From Fervidobacterium sp. (GTDB lineage Bacteria; Thermotogota; Thermotogae; Thermotogales; Fervidobacteriaceae): DNA of 21,091 nt. A program made the position numbers and the translations under genes. The stretch covers positions 1 to 21,091 of the forward strand of contig DPXZ01000102.1 in assembly GCA_003526765.1 (NCBI GenBank), given 5' to 3'. Positions 8,085 to 15,829 of the stretch are shown in pieces. Below the pieces are notes generated by a model, which was not told the DNA's origin, ran no database searches, and worked only from the letters and a program-made list of their open reading frames with translations. Position 1 is the stretch's first letter. The number at the start of each line of letters is the position of its first letter.

Positions 8085-9533
8085 ATGGCTACAGGCGGAT
8101 TGAAGGGTATGGTTTACCACCAAGCAGGTAAATTGGTGGCAAATGTTGTCAGGAAGGCAGATACAGATACATTCTCAAAGCTCTTGTATACCGTAAGTGC
8201 GGTGAGCAAAGAACCAGCAAAGAGCGGACTTAAAAAACTTGGCCTTATGGCTCAAGAAGGCCATCCAATGATCAAGAAGTGGATGGATGTATTCCAAAAG
8301 GCATCTCCAAAAGCAGTTGAAAAGATAATCAACAACCTCATCATAAATGAATTTGCGATTGGTGAACCGATGAGGCAGAAGATGATGCACGAGTACCAAG
8401 TCGTCCTTCCAAAACTCGGTGTTATTAGTCCAACTTATGCATGTAACCTCAATTGTATCGGATGTTATGCTGGATTGTATGGAAGAAAGTATGAACTGAC
8501 AAAAGATGAGGTTAGAAGTGTTCTCAAGCAAGGAGAAGAACTTGGAATATACTTCTGGATCATCACTGGTGGAGAGCCATTCTACTGGCCGTACATAATG
8601 GATATATTCGAAGAGTTCAACAATCACTATTTCATGGTCTACTCAAACGGTATACTAATAACTGAAGAAAAGGCTAAAAAGCTTGCAGAACTTGGAAATG
8701 TCACACTTTCTATATCGGTTGAGGGCTTTGAAGCAGAAACAGACTGGAGAAGAGGACACGGCGTATTTAAGTCGGTTTTGAATACGTGGGAAAGGCTGAG
8801 AAGATACGGTGTACCATTTGGTGCAAGTATAACTGCAACGCGTGTTAACCACGAAATTTTAATGAAAGACGAATTTTGGAATTTCTTGGAAGAGAATGGG
8901 GTAATATATGCATGGGTCTTCCAATTCATGCCTGTTGGTCAGGATCCAATGATGGATTTGGTCCCCACTCCGCAACAAAGGTATGAAAGGTTCTTCAAAA
9001 CTGATGAAATGAGACTTAGCGGGCGATTTGCATTCGTTGCAGACTTCTGGAATCACGGGTTCTTGACTCACGGATGCCTATCTGCGGGTGCTAAGTACTT
9101 CCATGTCAACGCAAAAGGTTACGTTGAGCCATGTGTTTTCCAACAATTTGCAACCGACAGTATAAGAGAAAAGAGCCTAATAGAGATATTTAAGTCGCCG
9201 TTCTTTGAAGCATACAAGAGGGCAATACCTTTCTCAAACAATCTATTCAGGCCTTGTCCAATCATAGATAATCCAAAGGTGTTCAGAGCAATGGTTAAGA
9301 ATTTCAACGCTATACCACAGCATGAAGGTTGTGAGAAGACTATTACAGAACTGGCTCCAGAACTAGATAAACTAGCCGATGAATGGAAAGAATATGCAGA
9401 TAAACTTTGGTATGAATACGGATATGTTGAAAGATACCCAGTTAACAGAGGCCTGTACAACTACGAAACAAGGATGAAGAGATACGCAAACAAAGAAGAA
9501 GCGTTGAAAGTTGACAAAAAGTTGAACGTCTGA
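8085..9533 (+). CDS. Radical SAM/SPASM-like enzyme of the clostridial-Thermotogae type
   Basis: A 482-residue protein. Residues 1-110 form a mostly helical N-terminal region. The radical SAM core begins with CNLNCIGC (Cys 120, 124, 127) and has GGEP at 162-165 for SAM binding. The C-terminal part has further cysteines (Cys331, 350, 391, 416) in contexts such as HGCLSAG, GYVEPCVF and RPCP, suggesting an auxiliary iron-sulfur cluster as in SPASM-type proteins. I recognise the overall pattern (ISVEGFEAETDWRRG, FMPVGQDP, FRPCPIIDNP) from a radical SAM family common in clostridia whose function I cannot state with certainty. A role in making membrane-spanning lipids is one hypothesis. It starts behind a very strong ribosome binding site and is followed by genes for a TetR regulator and an MFS transporter. 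Confidence 0.85.
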   Translation: MATGGLKGMVYHQAGKLVANVVRKADTDTFSKLLYTVSAVSKEPAKSGLKKLGLMAQEGHPMIKKWMDVFQKASPKAVEKIINNLIINEFAIGEPMRQKMMHEYQVVLPKLGVISPTYACNLNCIGCYAGLYGRKYELTKDEVRSVLKQGEELGIYFWIITGGEPFYWPYIMDIFEEFNNHYFMVYSNGILITEEKAKKLAELGNVTLSISVEGFEAETDWRRGHGVFKSVLNTWERLRRYGVPFGASITATRVNHEILMKDEFWNFLEENGVIYAWVFQFMPVGQDPMMDLVPTPQQRYERFFKTDEMRLSGRFAFVADFWNHGFLTHGCLSAGAKYFHVNAKGYVEPCVFQQFATDSIREKSLIEIFKSPFFEAYKRAIPFSNNLFRPCPIIDNPKVFRAMVKNFNAIPQHEGCEKTITELAPELDKLADEWKEYADKLWYEYGYVERYPVNRGLYNYETRMKRYANKEEALKVDKKLNV

Positions 9534-9571
9534 CGTTTCCCAAACGTTGAAACTTTTTGGAGGGGCTTGAT

Positions 9572-10144
9572 TTGAGTAAAGAAATAAAAGAGAACGAAAC
9601 AAAAACAAAGATAATAAATGCAGCACGAAAGCTTTTCTCAGAAAAGGGATTTGATGGCGTTAGTATGGAGGACATTGCGCAGGCCTCAGGCGTGCGCAAG
9701 TCCCTTATTTACTATTATTTTCCAAGCAAGGAAGTCCTCTTTGAAGAAATATGGATAAATGTGATAGATGAATTGGAGAATGATATTTTTTCTGAAGTAG
9801 AAGGAGAAAGCAATATAGCAAGGAGTATCAAAAAGCTTATAAAGAAGTACATTGAGTTCGTTATGAATAAATCCGAGATAAGTAAGCTCATAGCAAGAGA
9901 GAGAATGAATGTTCTAGGTAGAGATAGTCAGCTTGACAATGCGAAATCAAAGTACGTTGGATTGATGAAAAGAATCGAAAACGTTTTTGAGAAAGGTAAG
10001 CAAGAAGACGTACTCAATGACATAGAACCATCTGCCGCTACAGAGATGATATCCACAGTTGATTCCATACAAAAGAAGAGTGTATTGAAAAATATCGAAG
10101 AATTCCTCATGAAAGTCATCCTAAAAGAAAAAACAGAACATTGA
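9572..10144 (+). CDS. TetR/AcrR-family transcriptional regulator
   Basis: A 190-residue repressor-type protein. Residues 10-58 form the TetR DNA-binding domain: an initial helix IINAARKLFSEKGFDGVSMEDIA, the recognition helix in SGVRKSLIYYYF, then PSKEVLFEEIW. The rest is helical and would form the ligand and dimer domain; its ligand cannot be read from the sequence. I chose TTG at 9572 with GGAGGGG at 9559-9565 as ribosome binding site; a TTG at 9557 would start inside that site. The gene lies 38 bases after the radical SAM gene and 52 before the MFS gene. The palindrome at 7967-7980 before this operon is its likely target, so it probably controls its own operon in response to a compound handled by the transporter or enzyme. 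Confidence 0.92.
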   Translation: MSKEIKENETKTKIINAARKLFSEKGFDGVSMEDIAQASGVRKSLIYYYFPSKEVLFEEIWINVIDELENDIFSEVEGESNIARSIKKLIKKYIEFVMNKSEISKLIARERMNVLGRDSQLDNAKSKYVGLMKRIENVFEKGKQEDVLNDIEPSAATEMISTVDSIQKKSVLKNIEEFLMKVILKEKTEH

Positions 10145-10196
10145 CGATGATACGAACAAGCACTTATATATACTATTCCTAAAATGAGGTGATACA

Positions 10197-11381
10197 ATGG
10201 CCGATCTGAAAAGGCGGGCATTTTATTTTGTCATAATAATGGGAATCATCAGTCTTTTCAGTGACTTAACATACGAAGGTGCCAGGAGTTTAACGGGCCC
10301 GTATTTGGGTTTGCTCGGTGCATCAGCACTTGTAGTTAGTACAGTTGCAGGTTTGGGAGAGTTAATTGGCTATACGCTCAGATATTTCTTTGGTCGATTA
10401 GTCGATAAGACGAAAAGATATTGGTTGTTTGCTATAATTGGCTATACGGTCAATCTTTTGGTGATTCCGTCACTCGCTCTGACAAATAACTGGCAAGCTG
10501 CAGCACTGCTAATTATATTGGAGCGCATTGGTAAGTCTATTAGGAAACCTGCAAAGGATACGCTTACATCGTTTGCTGGGGCTCAACTCGGATATGGTAC
10601 AACATTTGCTTTGGAAGAACTTTTGGACCAACTGGGCGCTACCATAGGACCACTTTTCATGAGCATATCCGTTGCCAACAATATATCGGTTGGCGATGTA
10701 ACTGCATACAGAAAATCATTTGCATTACTAATATTTCCAGCTATAATTACGCTCGGCCTTTTAATCATAACTCGTGTATTGGTACCAAATCCAGAACATT
10801 TCGATGAAAAGAAGGAAAGTACTGGTGCAGTAAAGTTCGATAGGTTATTTTATCTCTACATTGCCGCAATAGCACTTATAGCCTTTGGGTTTGCAGATTT
10901 CGCATTGATAAGTTTTCATGCACAGAAAAATGCACTACTAACTCCTGTGCTAATACCAATTGCGTACATGATTGCTATGATTGTTGATGCTGTATCTGCA
11001 TTGATTTTCGGGAGGTTATTTGATAAGAAAGGATTCTTGGCTCTATCTTTATCGACATTTGTTGCATCATTCTATTCGATTTTTGCGTTCGGAAATAGCA
11101 CATCTGCCATAATACTTGGTGCCGTACTTTGGGGTATTGGTATGGGGGCACAAGAATCGATACTTAAAGCTGCAATAGGAAAGTTGGTAGACAAAAAGGT
11201 AAGGGCAACTGCATACGGATTTTTCAATGCTATATTCGGCATTGCTTGGTTTGCTGGTAGTGCATTGATCGGTTTACTTTATTCCATCAATCTTGTCGCT
11301 CTAATGACCGTGTCTGTCATTTCAGAGCTCTGTGCATTTATTATACTCATCAGAATTACTTATTTAACTAAGAAGGCATAA
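10197..11381 (+). CDS. Major facilitator superfamily (MFS) transporter
   Basis: A 394-residue integral membrane protein with about 11-12 hydrophobic helices. The loop after helix 2 reads FFGRLVDKTKR, the G-R-x-x-D motif A of the MFS, and a related FGRLFDKKG occurs in the second half (near residues 270-280). A conserved-looking SDLTYEGARS lies at the end of helix 1, and LERIGKSIRKPAKD after helix 4. Substrate unknown; the link to a TetR regulator suggests export of a toxic or lipophilic compound, which is inference. The start is ATG at 10197 behind GAGGTGAT. TTGACG at 10141 with the TATATA-rich stretch at 10164-10174 might give a weak extra promoter, but the spacing is poor. Confidence 0.9.
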   Translation: MADLKRRAFYFVIIMGIISLFSDLTYEGARSLTGPYLGLLGASALVVSTVAGLGELIGYTLRYFFGRLVDKTKRYWLFAIIGYTVNLLVIPSLALTNNWQAAALLIILERIGKSIRKPAKDTLTSFAGAQLGYGTTFALEELLDQLGATIGPLFMSISVANNISVGDVTAYRKSFALLIFPAIITLGLLIITRVLVPNPEHFDEKKESTGAVKFDRLFYLYIAAIALIAFGFADFALISFHAQKNALLTPVLIPIAYMIAMIVDAVSALIFGRLFDKKGFLALSLSTFVASFYSIFAFGNSTSAIILGAVLWGIGMGAQESILKAAIGKLVDKKVRATAYGFFNAIFGIAWFAGSALIGLLYSINLVALMTVSVISELCAFIILIRITYLTKKA

Positions 11382-11420
11382 CAAAATATCAATAACATAA
11401 GAGTATAGATATCATGAAAA

Positions 11421-11460
11421 AGAAAAATTAAGGGGTGTTTCACACACCCCTTAGTTTTAT
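11421..11460. terminator. Bidirectional rho-independent terminator
   Basis: TAAGGGGTGT (11429-11438) pairs perfectly with ACACCCCTTA (11444-11453) around a 5-base loop. On the plus strand it is followed by GTTTTATT (ending the MFS operon); on the minus strand by ATTTTTCTTTTT (ending the rpmE-S1 unit). Confidence 0.92.
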
Positions 11461-11481
11461 TGTGTAAGTTTTAAAATAAAA

Positions 11482-11841
11482 CTATCGTCTCTTGGTTATA
11501 CCTTGCTTTTTGTCCAGTCTTCTCTTGTATTCCGAATACGTTCTTTGGCTATCTTTAAGGAACTTCGCAAGTTTCTTTTCGAAATCCTCTTTCTTTACTT
11601 CAGTGTCGTTTCCTTTCATTTCCTCTTTCAAGGAAAGTTCCCACTTACCATCCTTACCTTTACCTATTATCTTTGCCTCAACGTCTTGACCAACTTTGAG
11701 GAAATCATCAACTTTTTGAACATATTGATTCGAAATCTTTGAAATGTGAACAAAACCCTTTTCACCATTTTCCAACTCGATATTTGCACCAAACTTTAGC
11801 ACTTCAACTACTTTGCCCTTCACTACTTGACCAACTTCCAT
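11482..11841 (-). CDS. S1-domain RNA-binding protein
   Basis: A 119-residue cytosolic protein. Residues 3-72 form one S1 domain of the OB fold: GQVVKGKVVEVLKFGANIEL, then GEKGFVHISKIS, then VGQDVEAKIIGKGKDGKWELSLK. The tail (73-119) is highly charged, ends in a basic KKQGITKRR, and probably adds nonspecific RNA contact. It resembles small general-stress S1 proteins such as YugI/GSP13 of Bacillus, which associate with ribosomes; the exact role here is unknown. ATG at 11841 follows a strong CAGGAGGG. It lies 45 bases downstream of rpmE and is likely cotranscribed, which fits a ribosome-linked role. Confidence 0.9.
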   Translation of the reverse strand: MEVGQVVKGKVVEVLKFGANIELENGEKGFVHISKISNQYVQKVDDFLKVGQDVEAKIIGKGKDGKWELSLKEEMKGNDTEVKKEDFEKKLAKFLKDSQRTYSEYKRRLDKKQGITKRR

Positions 11842-11886
11842 AAAATAGAACCCTCCTGAGAAATTAGATTGGGCGATACCAATTTA

Positions 11887-12099
11887 TCAATACTTTCCTT
11901 CGTACTTTTTCTTAAACTTCTGAACGCGTCCTTCGGTGTCAACTATCAGCCCAGCACCTCCACTTCCTTTGTAAAGTGGATGACAATTCGAACAGACATC
12001 AACTTTGAGTTGTTCCTTTGTTGTCCAGATCTTGTGTTCAGTGCCACATGCGCATCTAACCGTTAAAAGTTTCATTTCCGGGTGAATACCCTTCTTCAA
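11887..12099 (-). CDS. rpmE: 50S ribosomal protein L31, zinc-binding type
   Basis: The 70-residue product begins [19 protein letters not shown] and has the L31 features: KKGIHP at the N-terminus, Cys16 and Cys18, then Cys36 and Cys39 in [10 protein letters not shown], and a C-terminal [10 protein letters not shown]. The four cysteines mark the zinc-containing (C+) form. I chose TTG at 12099, as its product starts exactly like other L31 proteins and GAGAGGTGAG lies just upstream. GTG at 12108, three codons earlier, falls inside that ribosome binding site. It is the first gene of a two-gene unit with the S1 protein. Confidence 0.96.
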   Translation of the reverse strand: MKKGIHPEMKLLTVRCACGTEHKIWTTKEQLKVDVCSNCHPLYKGSGGAGLIVDTEGRVQKFKKKYEGKY

Positions 12100-12145
12100 C
12101 CCACTCACCTCTCTAAAAAATTTTCAGCTAATTAAATCAAGTTAT

Positions 12146-12174
12146 ATGATATCACTTTTTTCAATACTTTTCAA
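12146..12174 (-). promoter_or_regulatory. Predicted promoter of rpmE-S1 unit
   Basis: On the minus strand TTGAAA (12174-12169) and TATCAT (12151-12146) are exactly 17 bases apart, a good housekeeping promoter. Transcription would start near 12139. The -35 lies within a perfect 7-base inverted repeat, AATACTT/AAGTATT (12163-12179), directly after the chemoreceptor stop codon. Confidence 0.65.
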
Positions 12175-12177
12175 GTA

Positions 12178-13992
12178 TTATATTTTCACGTCTTTGAAAT
12201 TCTCTTGGATTACGTTTAGCAGATTTATCGTCTGACGCACGTTTCCAAAGACTGTGTTAAGCTCATCTAAGAACCTCTGAATTGAAGCACTTATTTCCTC
12301 AGCAGTAGCCGAGCTTTCTTCAGATATTGCAAGTAGATTCTGTATACTTGTAGTTATATTCTCAAGTTTCTCCGTTTCGTTGTTCAGATTATCGATGAGT
12401 GTGTTGAGCTGCCCTGTAATTTGCGATATAATCTCACTTGACTCTTTACTATCATCTGCACTGCTTGATAGCTCAACTGACTGTTTCTTTAGCTCTTCGT
12501 AACCTTTTAAGACCCCTTTGCTCAATTCTGCAATACCATTCGAGACGCTCGAGAGAAATTGCGATATCTTGTTTGCCGACTCTTTACTTTCCTCCGCGAG
12601 CTTTCTTATCTCATCGGCAACTACTGCAAATCCTCTTCCAGCTTCTCCACTACGGGCAGCTTCTATTGCAGCATTCAAAGCAAGTAGATTTGTCTGTTCT
12701 GCAATACTCATGACCGTATTTGCAATATCTTGTATCGCACTTGCCTGGCTCCTCAACTCTTGACTCTCTTTTGCTATGGCCTCAAAATCATTACTCATTA
12801 CTCTCATACCATTTGCTGAGTTTTCTACGCTTTTTGCGGCATTTCTGATCTTGTCTACAGCGCTGTTCAAATTCTGAATAATCTGATTTTGTTCGTTTAT
12901 CGTTCTTGAAATTGTGTCAACATTTGAAGAGACCGCTTCAGAAATTCTTTCGGCATCGTTGCTAATTTGAACAGCCGTATCTGCAATTTGTGTTGATAAT
13001 TCTTTCATTGTATCTATCTGCTCTTGCACTGTATTTGCAGATTCCAAGGTCTTGTTGGAAAAATTCATTAGTTCCTCAGTATCGCCCTGAAGTCCTATCA
13101 AAAATTCTCTAAGTGACATTGTCGCTTCAGCATTTCCCTCCGAAATTTCCTCAAAGTCTTTCTCACCTGATATTATCACAAGATTGTTGAAATCCTTAGT
13201 CTTGTAGATGGAGGATATTTCTTTCGTTGCATTAAGGCCTTTCTTGAAGTCTGATAAGCCTAAAAACATTCCCACAAAGGTAACCGCAGCAATAAGCAGT
13301 GAGCTAAACATAGGACTTAAGAAGCTTGTAAAAACAAGCGACAGAACAAATACAATAACGGGAAAGATAACAGTATATGTTGTCATGATTTTCCTAACTA
13401 ATCCAAGGGAAAGTGTTTTGAAAAGGCTTAGAGTGACCTTTTTCCCATAAGGTTTTGTTGCAACGATTCTTACTTCAAGGAAAGAACCGCTACCAGTCGT
13501 ACCTTGGTTTAGTATTTCAACCTTCATTGGATCTTTGAAAAAGTCGGCTGAACCTCTGAGTAGTCCCAAAAAGTAACTTCTAAAATCTCTGTTCGATTCA
13601 TAACGTACAACTGCCGTCTTTTCATCAACGTAATTGTATATGATTCTCGGTGGTTTTGCACCTTTTATACGTCTTGTAAGGGACCTGTGGACCATGTCCA
13701 TGGCGCTCAAAAACGACAAGACTCCTTCTTTTCTAAAATAGCTTGGATAGAAAGAGTGGAAAGACCAAATGTTTTGATAACCTGTCTCCTCCCAAAGTTC
13801 TTCGTAAGTTTTTCCAACCTTTTGTGCCAATGATTTACTGACCCTTACGACTAAATCATCTGGGACATCGTTCGTTGGAATTATCAACTTACTTGTCTCG
13901 ATGTTAAACTCGGAGACCAAAGAGTCTACAACTTTGTCCCCGTACAATTTCTTCCATGTCGTTAGCCATATGTTCATAACAAAACTCTTCAT
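12178..13992 (-). CDS. H-NOX (haem NO/O2-binding) methyl-accepting chemotaxis protein
   Basis: A 604-residue chemoreceptor. Residues 1-180 are an H-NOX domain: the proximal haem ligand His102 in MDMVHRSLT, Pro115 in KPPR, and the YxSxR propionate-binding motif Tyr131-Ser133-Arg135. All sit at the same numbers as in Tar4H of Caldanaerobacter (Thermoanaerobacter) tengcongensis. Trp9, Asn74 and Tyr140, the distal residues that let that protein hold O2, are also present. Two hydrophobic segments follow (about 203-224 and 226-247), so the haem and signalling domains both face the cytosol. There is no evident HAMP domain. A long coiled coil with the receptor tip [32 protein letters not shown] at about 432-463 contacts CheA/CheW. 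ATG at 13992 has GAGAGGAGGAATG upstream. The protein likely steers swimming by O2 or NO; ligand choice is inference. Confidence 0.93.
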   Translation of the reverse strand: MKSFVMNIWLTTWKKLYGDKVVDSLVSEFNIETSKLIIPTNDVPDDLVVRVSKSLAQKVGKTYEELWEETGYQNIWSFHSFYPSYFRKEGVLSFLSAMDMVHRSLTRRIKGAKPPRIIYNYVDEKTAVVRYESNRDFRSYFLGLLRGSADFFKDPMKVEILNQGTTGSGSFLEVRIVATKPYGKKVTLSLFKTLSLGLVRKIMTTYTVIFPVIVFVLSLVFTSFLSPMFSSLLIAAVTFVGMFLGLSDFKKGLNATKEISSIYKTKDFNNLVIISGEKDFEEISEGNAEATMSLREFLIGLQGDTEELMNFSNKTLESANTVQEQIDTMKELSTQIADTAVQISNDAERISEAVSSNVDTISRTINEQNQIIQNLNSAVDKIRNAAKSVENSANGMRVMSNDFEAIAKESQELRSQASAIQDIANTVMSIAEQTNLLALNAAIEAARSGEAGRGFAVVADEIRKLAEESKESANKISQFLSSVSNGIAELSKGVLKGYEELKKQSVELSSSADDSKESSEIISQITGQLNTLIDNLNNETEKLENITTSIQNLLAISEESSATAEEISASIQRFLDELNTVFGNVRQTINLLNVIQENFKDVKI

Positions 13993-14055
13993 GCACTCAT
14001 TCCTCCTCTCGCGTCTTCTTTGGGTTCTAATTCTTCTGATTGCTTACAAATTCAG

Positions 14056-14083
14056 ATTATAGCACATTTTTACTATTTTTCAT
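14056..14083 (-). promoter_or_regulatory. Predicted promoter of the H-NOX chemoreceptor gene
   Basis: On the minus strand an exact TATAAT (14061-14056) is preceded by TGC, giving an extended -10, and by ATGAAA (14083-14078) 16 bases further up. Transcription from about 14049 gives a leader of roughly 57 bases. It lies between the GGDEF gene and the receptor gene, so the receptor can be expressed separately. Confidence 0.6.
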
Positions 14084-14091
14084 ATGCATTT

Positions 14092-15024
14092 TCACTCTTC
14101 AGTATCGTTCAAGTTTTCTATTTTCTTTGATTCTTTCATTTTGTACATCAACATGTCGACAGTTTTCAGTGTTTCAGAAAATGACTTTTCAAACGTCAAT
14201 ATGCCATATGAAAAGGTTGGGTGAAGTGGATGATTAGTCATAAATGTCAAGCAAAGTCTTTCGAAGATTTCGTTTGCCTTATCCTTTGTGCAATCCTTCA
14301 AGATAACGAGGAACTCGTCTCCTCCCATTCGAATAATCAAATCAGTGCTTCTCAAATGACTCTTTATGTTCTCAACAAGTAACTTCAGGACTTCATCTCC
14401 AACGTCATGTCCGTAGATGTCGTTTATGCCTTTCAAGTTGTCCAAGTCGATGTATACAAAAGTATCGTTCTTGCTAGTTGTTATTTCGGGAAGTACTCCT
14501 CTGTTGTATGCACCTGTCAGCTCGTCAGTAATACCCTTCATGTGTGTTAAAGTAACTTTCACAAACATCTCTTTGTACTCAAACACTACAGAGTAAGCAA
14601 GCCCCGCAAAAATCGCAGCAATACCATAATTAGACATTAGTTTCAGATTGAACGAAAACATCACGACAACTGCATCGTAAACCACACATGTTGCAAAGAA
14701 TGTTATGAAACCAAACAGTATATTTGAGTAAATCTTAAATGACCTCAAAAGGATATAAATGGCGGTAAGTGACAGAATCAGAGAAGCAACGTTTGTGAAA
14801 GTCTTGAATACGTAGGAAGTCGTAGGAATTGTAAGAGAAAGCCCCGTAATAAAGGTTAACAATGCGAAAATCTTGTCCGAGTTGGTTTTCCTTTCGAAAT
14901 ATATATTTGAAAATCCTGTGATGAATGCCGATAAGCCAAAATACGCAGAACTAAGAAATATCTTCCTGAATAAAAGGAAGGTGGTTTGAGAACCCAAACT
15001 TGGGAATCCAACTAAATCGAACAT
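14092..15024 (-). CDS. Diguanylate cyclase (GGDEF) part of a frameshift-split membrane sensor
   Basis: The 310-residue reading has about six hydrophobic helices (residues 18-165), then a GGDEF domain with DELTGAYNR, the catalytic GGDEF in RMGGDEFLVIL, and RSTD just upstream as the RxxD inhibitory site. It should make cyclic di-GMP with product inhibition. ATG at 15024 has no ribosome binding site, and the frame stays open upstream into the preceding reading, giving AYLYLGLGSFLGSIW before it. Together with the segment at 15048-15680, which ends just upstream in the other frame, this suggests one gene of 529 residues (14092-15680) broken by one base. The shift lies in or near an A6 run (15074-15079 or 15091-15096). 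Biochemical call strong; whether the gene is intact in the cell is open. Confidence 0.8.
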   Translation of the reverse strand: MFDLVGFPSLGSQTTFLLFRKIFLSSAYFGLSAFITGFSNIYFERKTNSDKIFALLTFITGLSLTIPTTSYVFKTFTNVASLILSLTAIYILLRSFKIYSNILFGFITFFATCVVYDAVVVMFSFNLKLMSNYGIAAIFAGLAYSVVFEYKEMFVKVTLTHMKGITDELTGAYNRGVLPEITTSKNDTFVYIDLDNLKGINDIYGHDVGDEVLKLLVENIKSHLRSTDLIIRMGGDEFLVILKDCTKDKANEIFERLCLTFMTNHPLHPTFSYGILTFEKSFSETLKTVDMLMYKMKESKKIENLNDTEE

Positions 15025-15047
15025 CCAGATGCTGCCAAGAAAACTGC

Positions 15048-15680
15048 CTAATCCAAGATATAGGTATGCTCTCTTTTTTCTGGTATCAGATTTTTTGAAA
15101 TCGCATATAAAATTATGGAAATTGTCAGTGCCAACCCTATGGTGATGTGGAGTAACGAATTTGTCAAGAAAAGGAGAACGTTGTATTTGGGCAACTGAGA
15201 ACTATCGATGATGTACGCACCAAAATCTATCCCAATTTCATAAATACCACTGATTTCTAATGTAATGTTACTAAAACTCTCAGGAAGCTCAAAAATAACC
15301 GGCTGATACCAAAAATGACCAGTCCTTTTGTCTTTAAATCCTAAGGTACCTATTTGTTTTCCATCGATGTAAACTGCAAAGTAAGAGTTATCTATTTGTG
15401 GAATATAAAGATACTTTGTGGAACCTTCTTTTAGAGAAAGTAAGTGCCCTGCATCCACACTAGATGATATAATTATTGTTGCTGGTTTTTTAGTTACTTT
15501 GTAGAACTCCGAACCAAGATTGTTTCTCCCGATAGCATTTTCCAGATCGCTAACAACTGTCCAAGACTGTATCTTGTATCCGTTTGGAGTCATGGAATAC
15601 TTGAACAACCCAAATATCAACAGAAATATCAAGATTGCAAAACAGAATGATTTGATGTAGTATTTTATATAACCCATCAT
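15048..15680 (-). CDS. Membrane-anchored sensor part (N-terminal half) of the split GGDEF protein
   Basis: A 210-residue reading. One transmembrane helix (about 12-28) is followed by an extracytoplasmic domain of about 140 residues rich in beta strands (YFAVYIDGKQIGTLGF, then FELPES..NITLEISGIYEIGI). This resembles the jelly-roll sensor domains of 7TMR-DISM signalling proteins that often bind carbohydrate-like ligands. A second hydrophobic helix (about 170-195) follows, and the reading then stops after EKREHTYILD. Such a domain is normally followed by a 7-helix block and an output domain, which is exactly what the next frame encodes. Start ATG 15680 (or 15677), with GAGGACGTGA upstream. I recognise the architecture, not a named gene. 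Confidence 0.7.
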   Translation of the reverse strand: MMGYIKYYIKSFCFAILIFLLIFGLFKYSMTPNGYKIQSWTVVSDLENAIGRNNLGSEFYKVTKKPATIIISSSVDAGHLLSLKEGSTKYLYIPQIDNSYFAVYIDGKQIGTLGFKDKRTGHFWYQPVIFELPESFSNITLEISGIYEIGIDFGAYIIDSSQLPKYNVLLFLTNSLLHITIGLALTISIILYAISKNLIPEKREHTYILD

Positions 15681-15749
15681 GTAATGTCACGTCCTCTAAG
15701 TGGAATGTTAACGATAGAAGAGACACTATGTATTCCACAGCTATTGAAT

Positions 15750-15758
15750 ATTATATCA
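15750..15758 (-). promoter_or_regulatory. Extended -10 promoter of the sensor-GGDEF gene
   Basis: On the minus strand TGATATAAT (15758-15750) matches the extended -10 consensus TGnTATAAT exactly. No -35 lies at 16-18 bases, which extended -10 promoters tolerate. Transcription would start near 15743, leaving a leader of about 62 bases. A plus-strand promoter for the amidotransferase is not clear in the same region; TTGAAT (15744) with TATGAC (15766) is a weak option. Confidence 0.5.
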
Positions 15759-15829
15759 TGAAAACTATGACAAAGTGCCACGGATACAATGATATGGTAA
15801 ATTGAATGATTTGATAGGAGATGATACAA

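Noticed and set aside
8175..8627. Open reading of 150 codons on the minus strand inside the radical SAM gene
   Set aside because: It lies wholly opposite a clear enzyme gene, has no family pattern and no ribosome binding site, so it is a shadow of codon bias.
10141..10174. Separate promoter for the MFS gene (TTGACG with TATATA/TATACT)
   Set aside because: Spacing is 19-22 bases for the better -10 options and the 17-base option (TTATAT) is poor, so I did not list it as a feature.
12163..12179. Hairpin as a terminator of the chemoreceptor gene
   Set aside because: On the minus strand it is followed by an A-rich stretch, not T residues; it lies on the rpmE -35 instead.
15073..15079. Programmed -1 frameshift at AAAAAAG of the dnaX type
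   Set aside because: The heptamer is present, but the incoming frame reads GAA AAA AGA, not A AAA AAG, so the standard two-tRNA slip does not fit. A simple indel or single slip remains possible.
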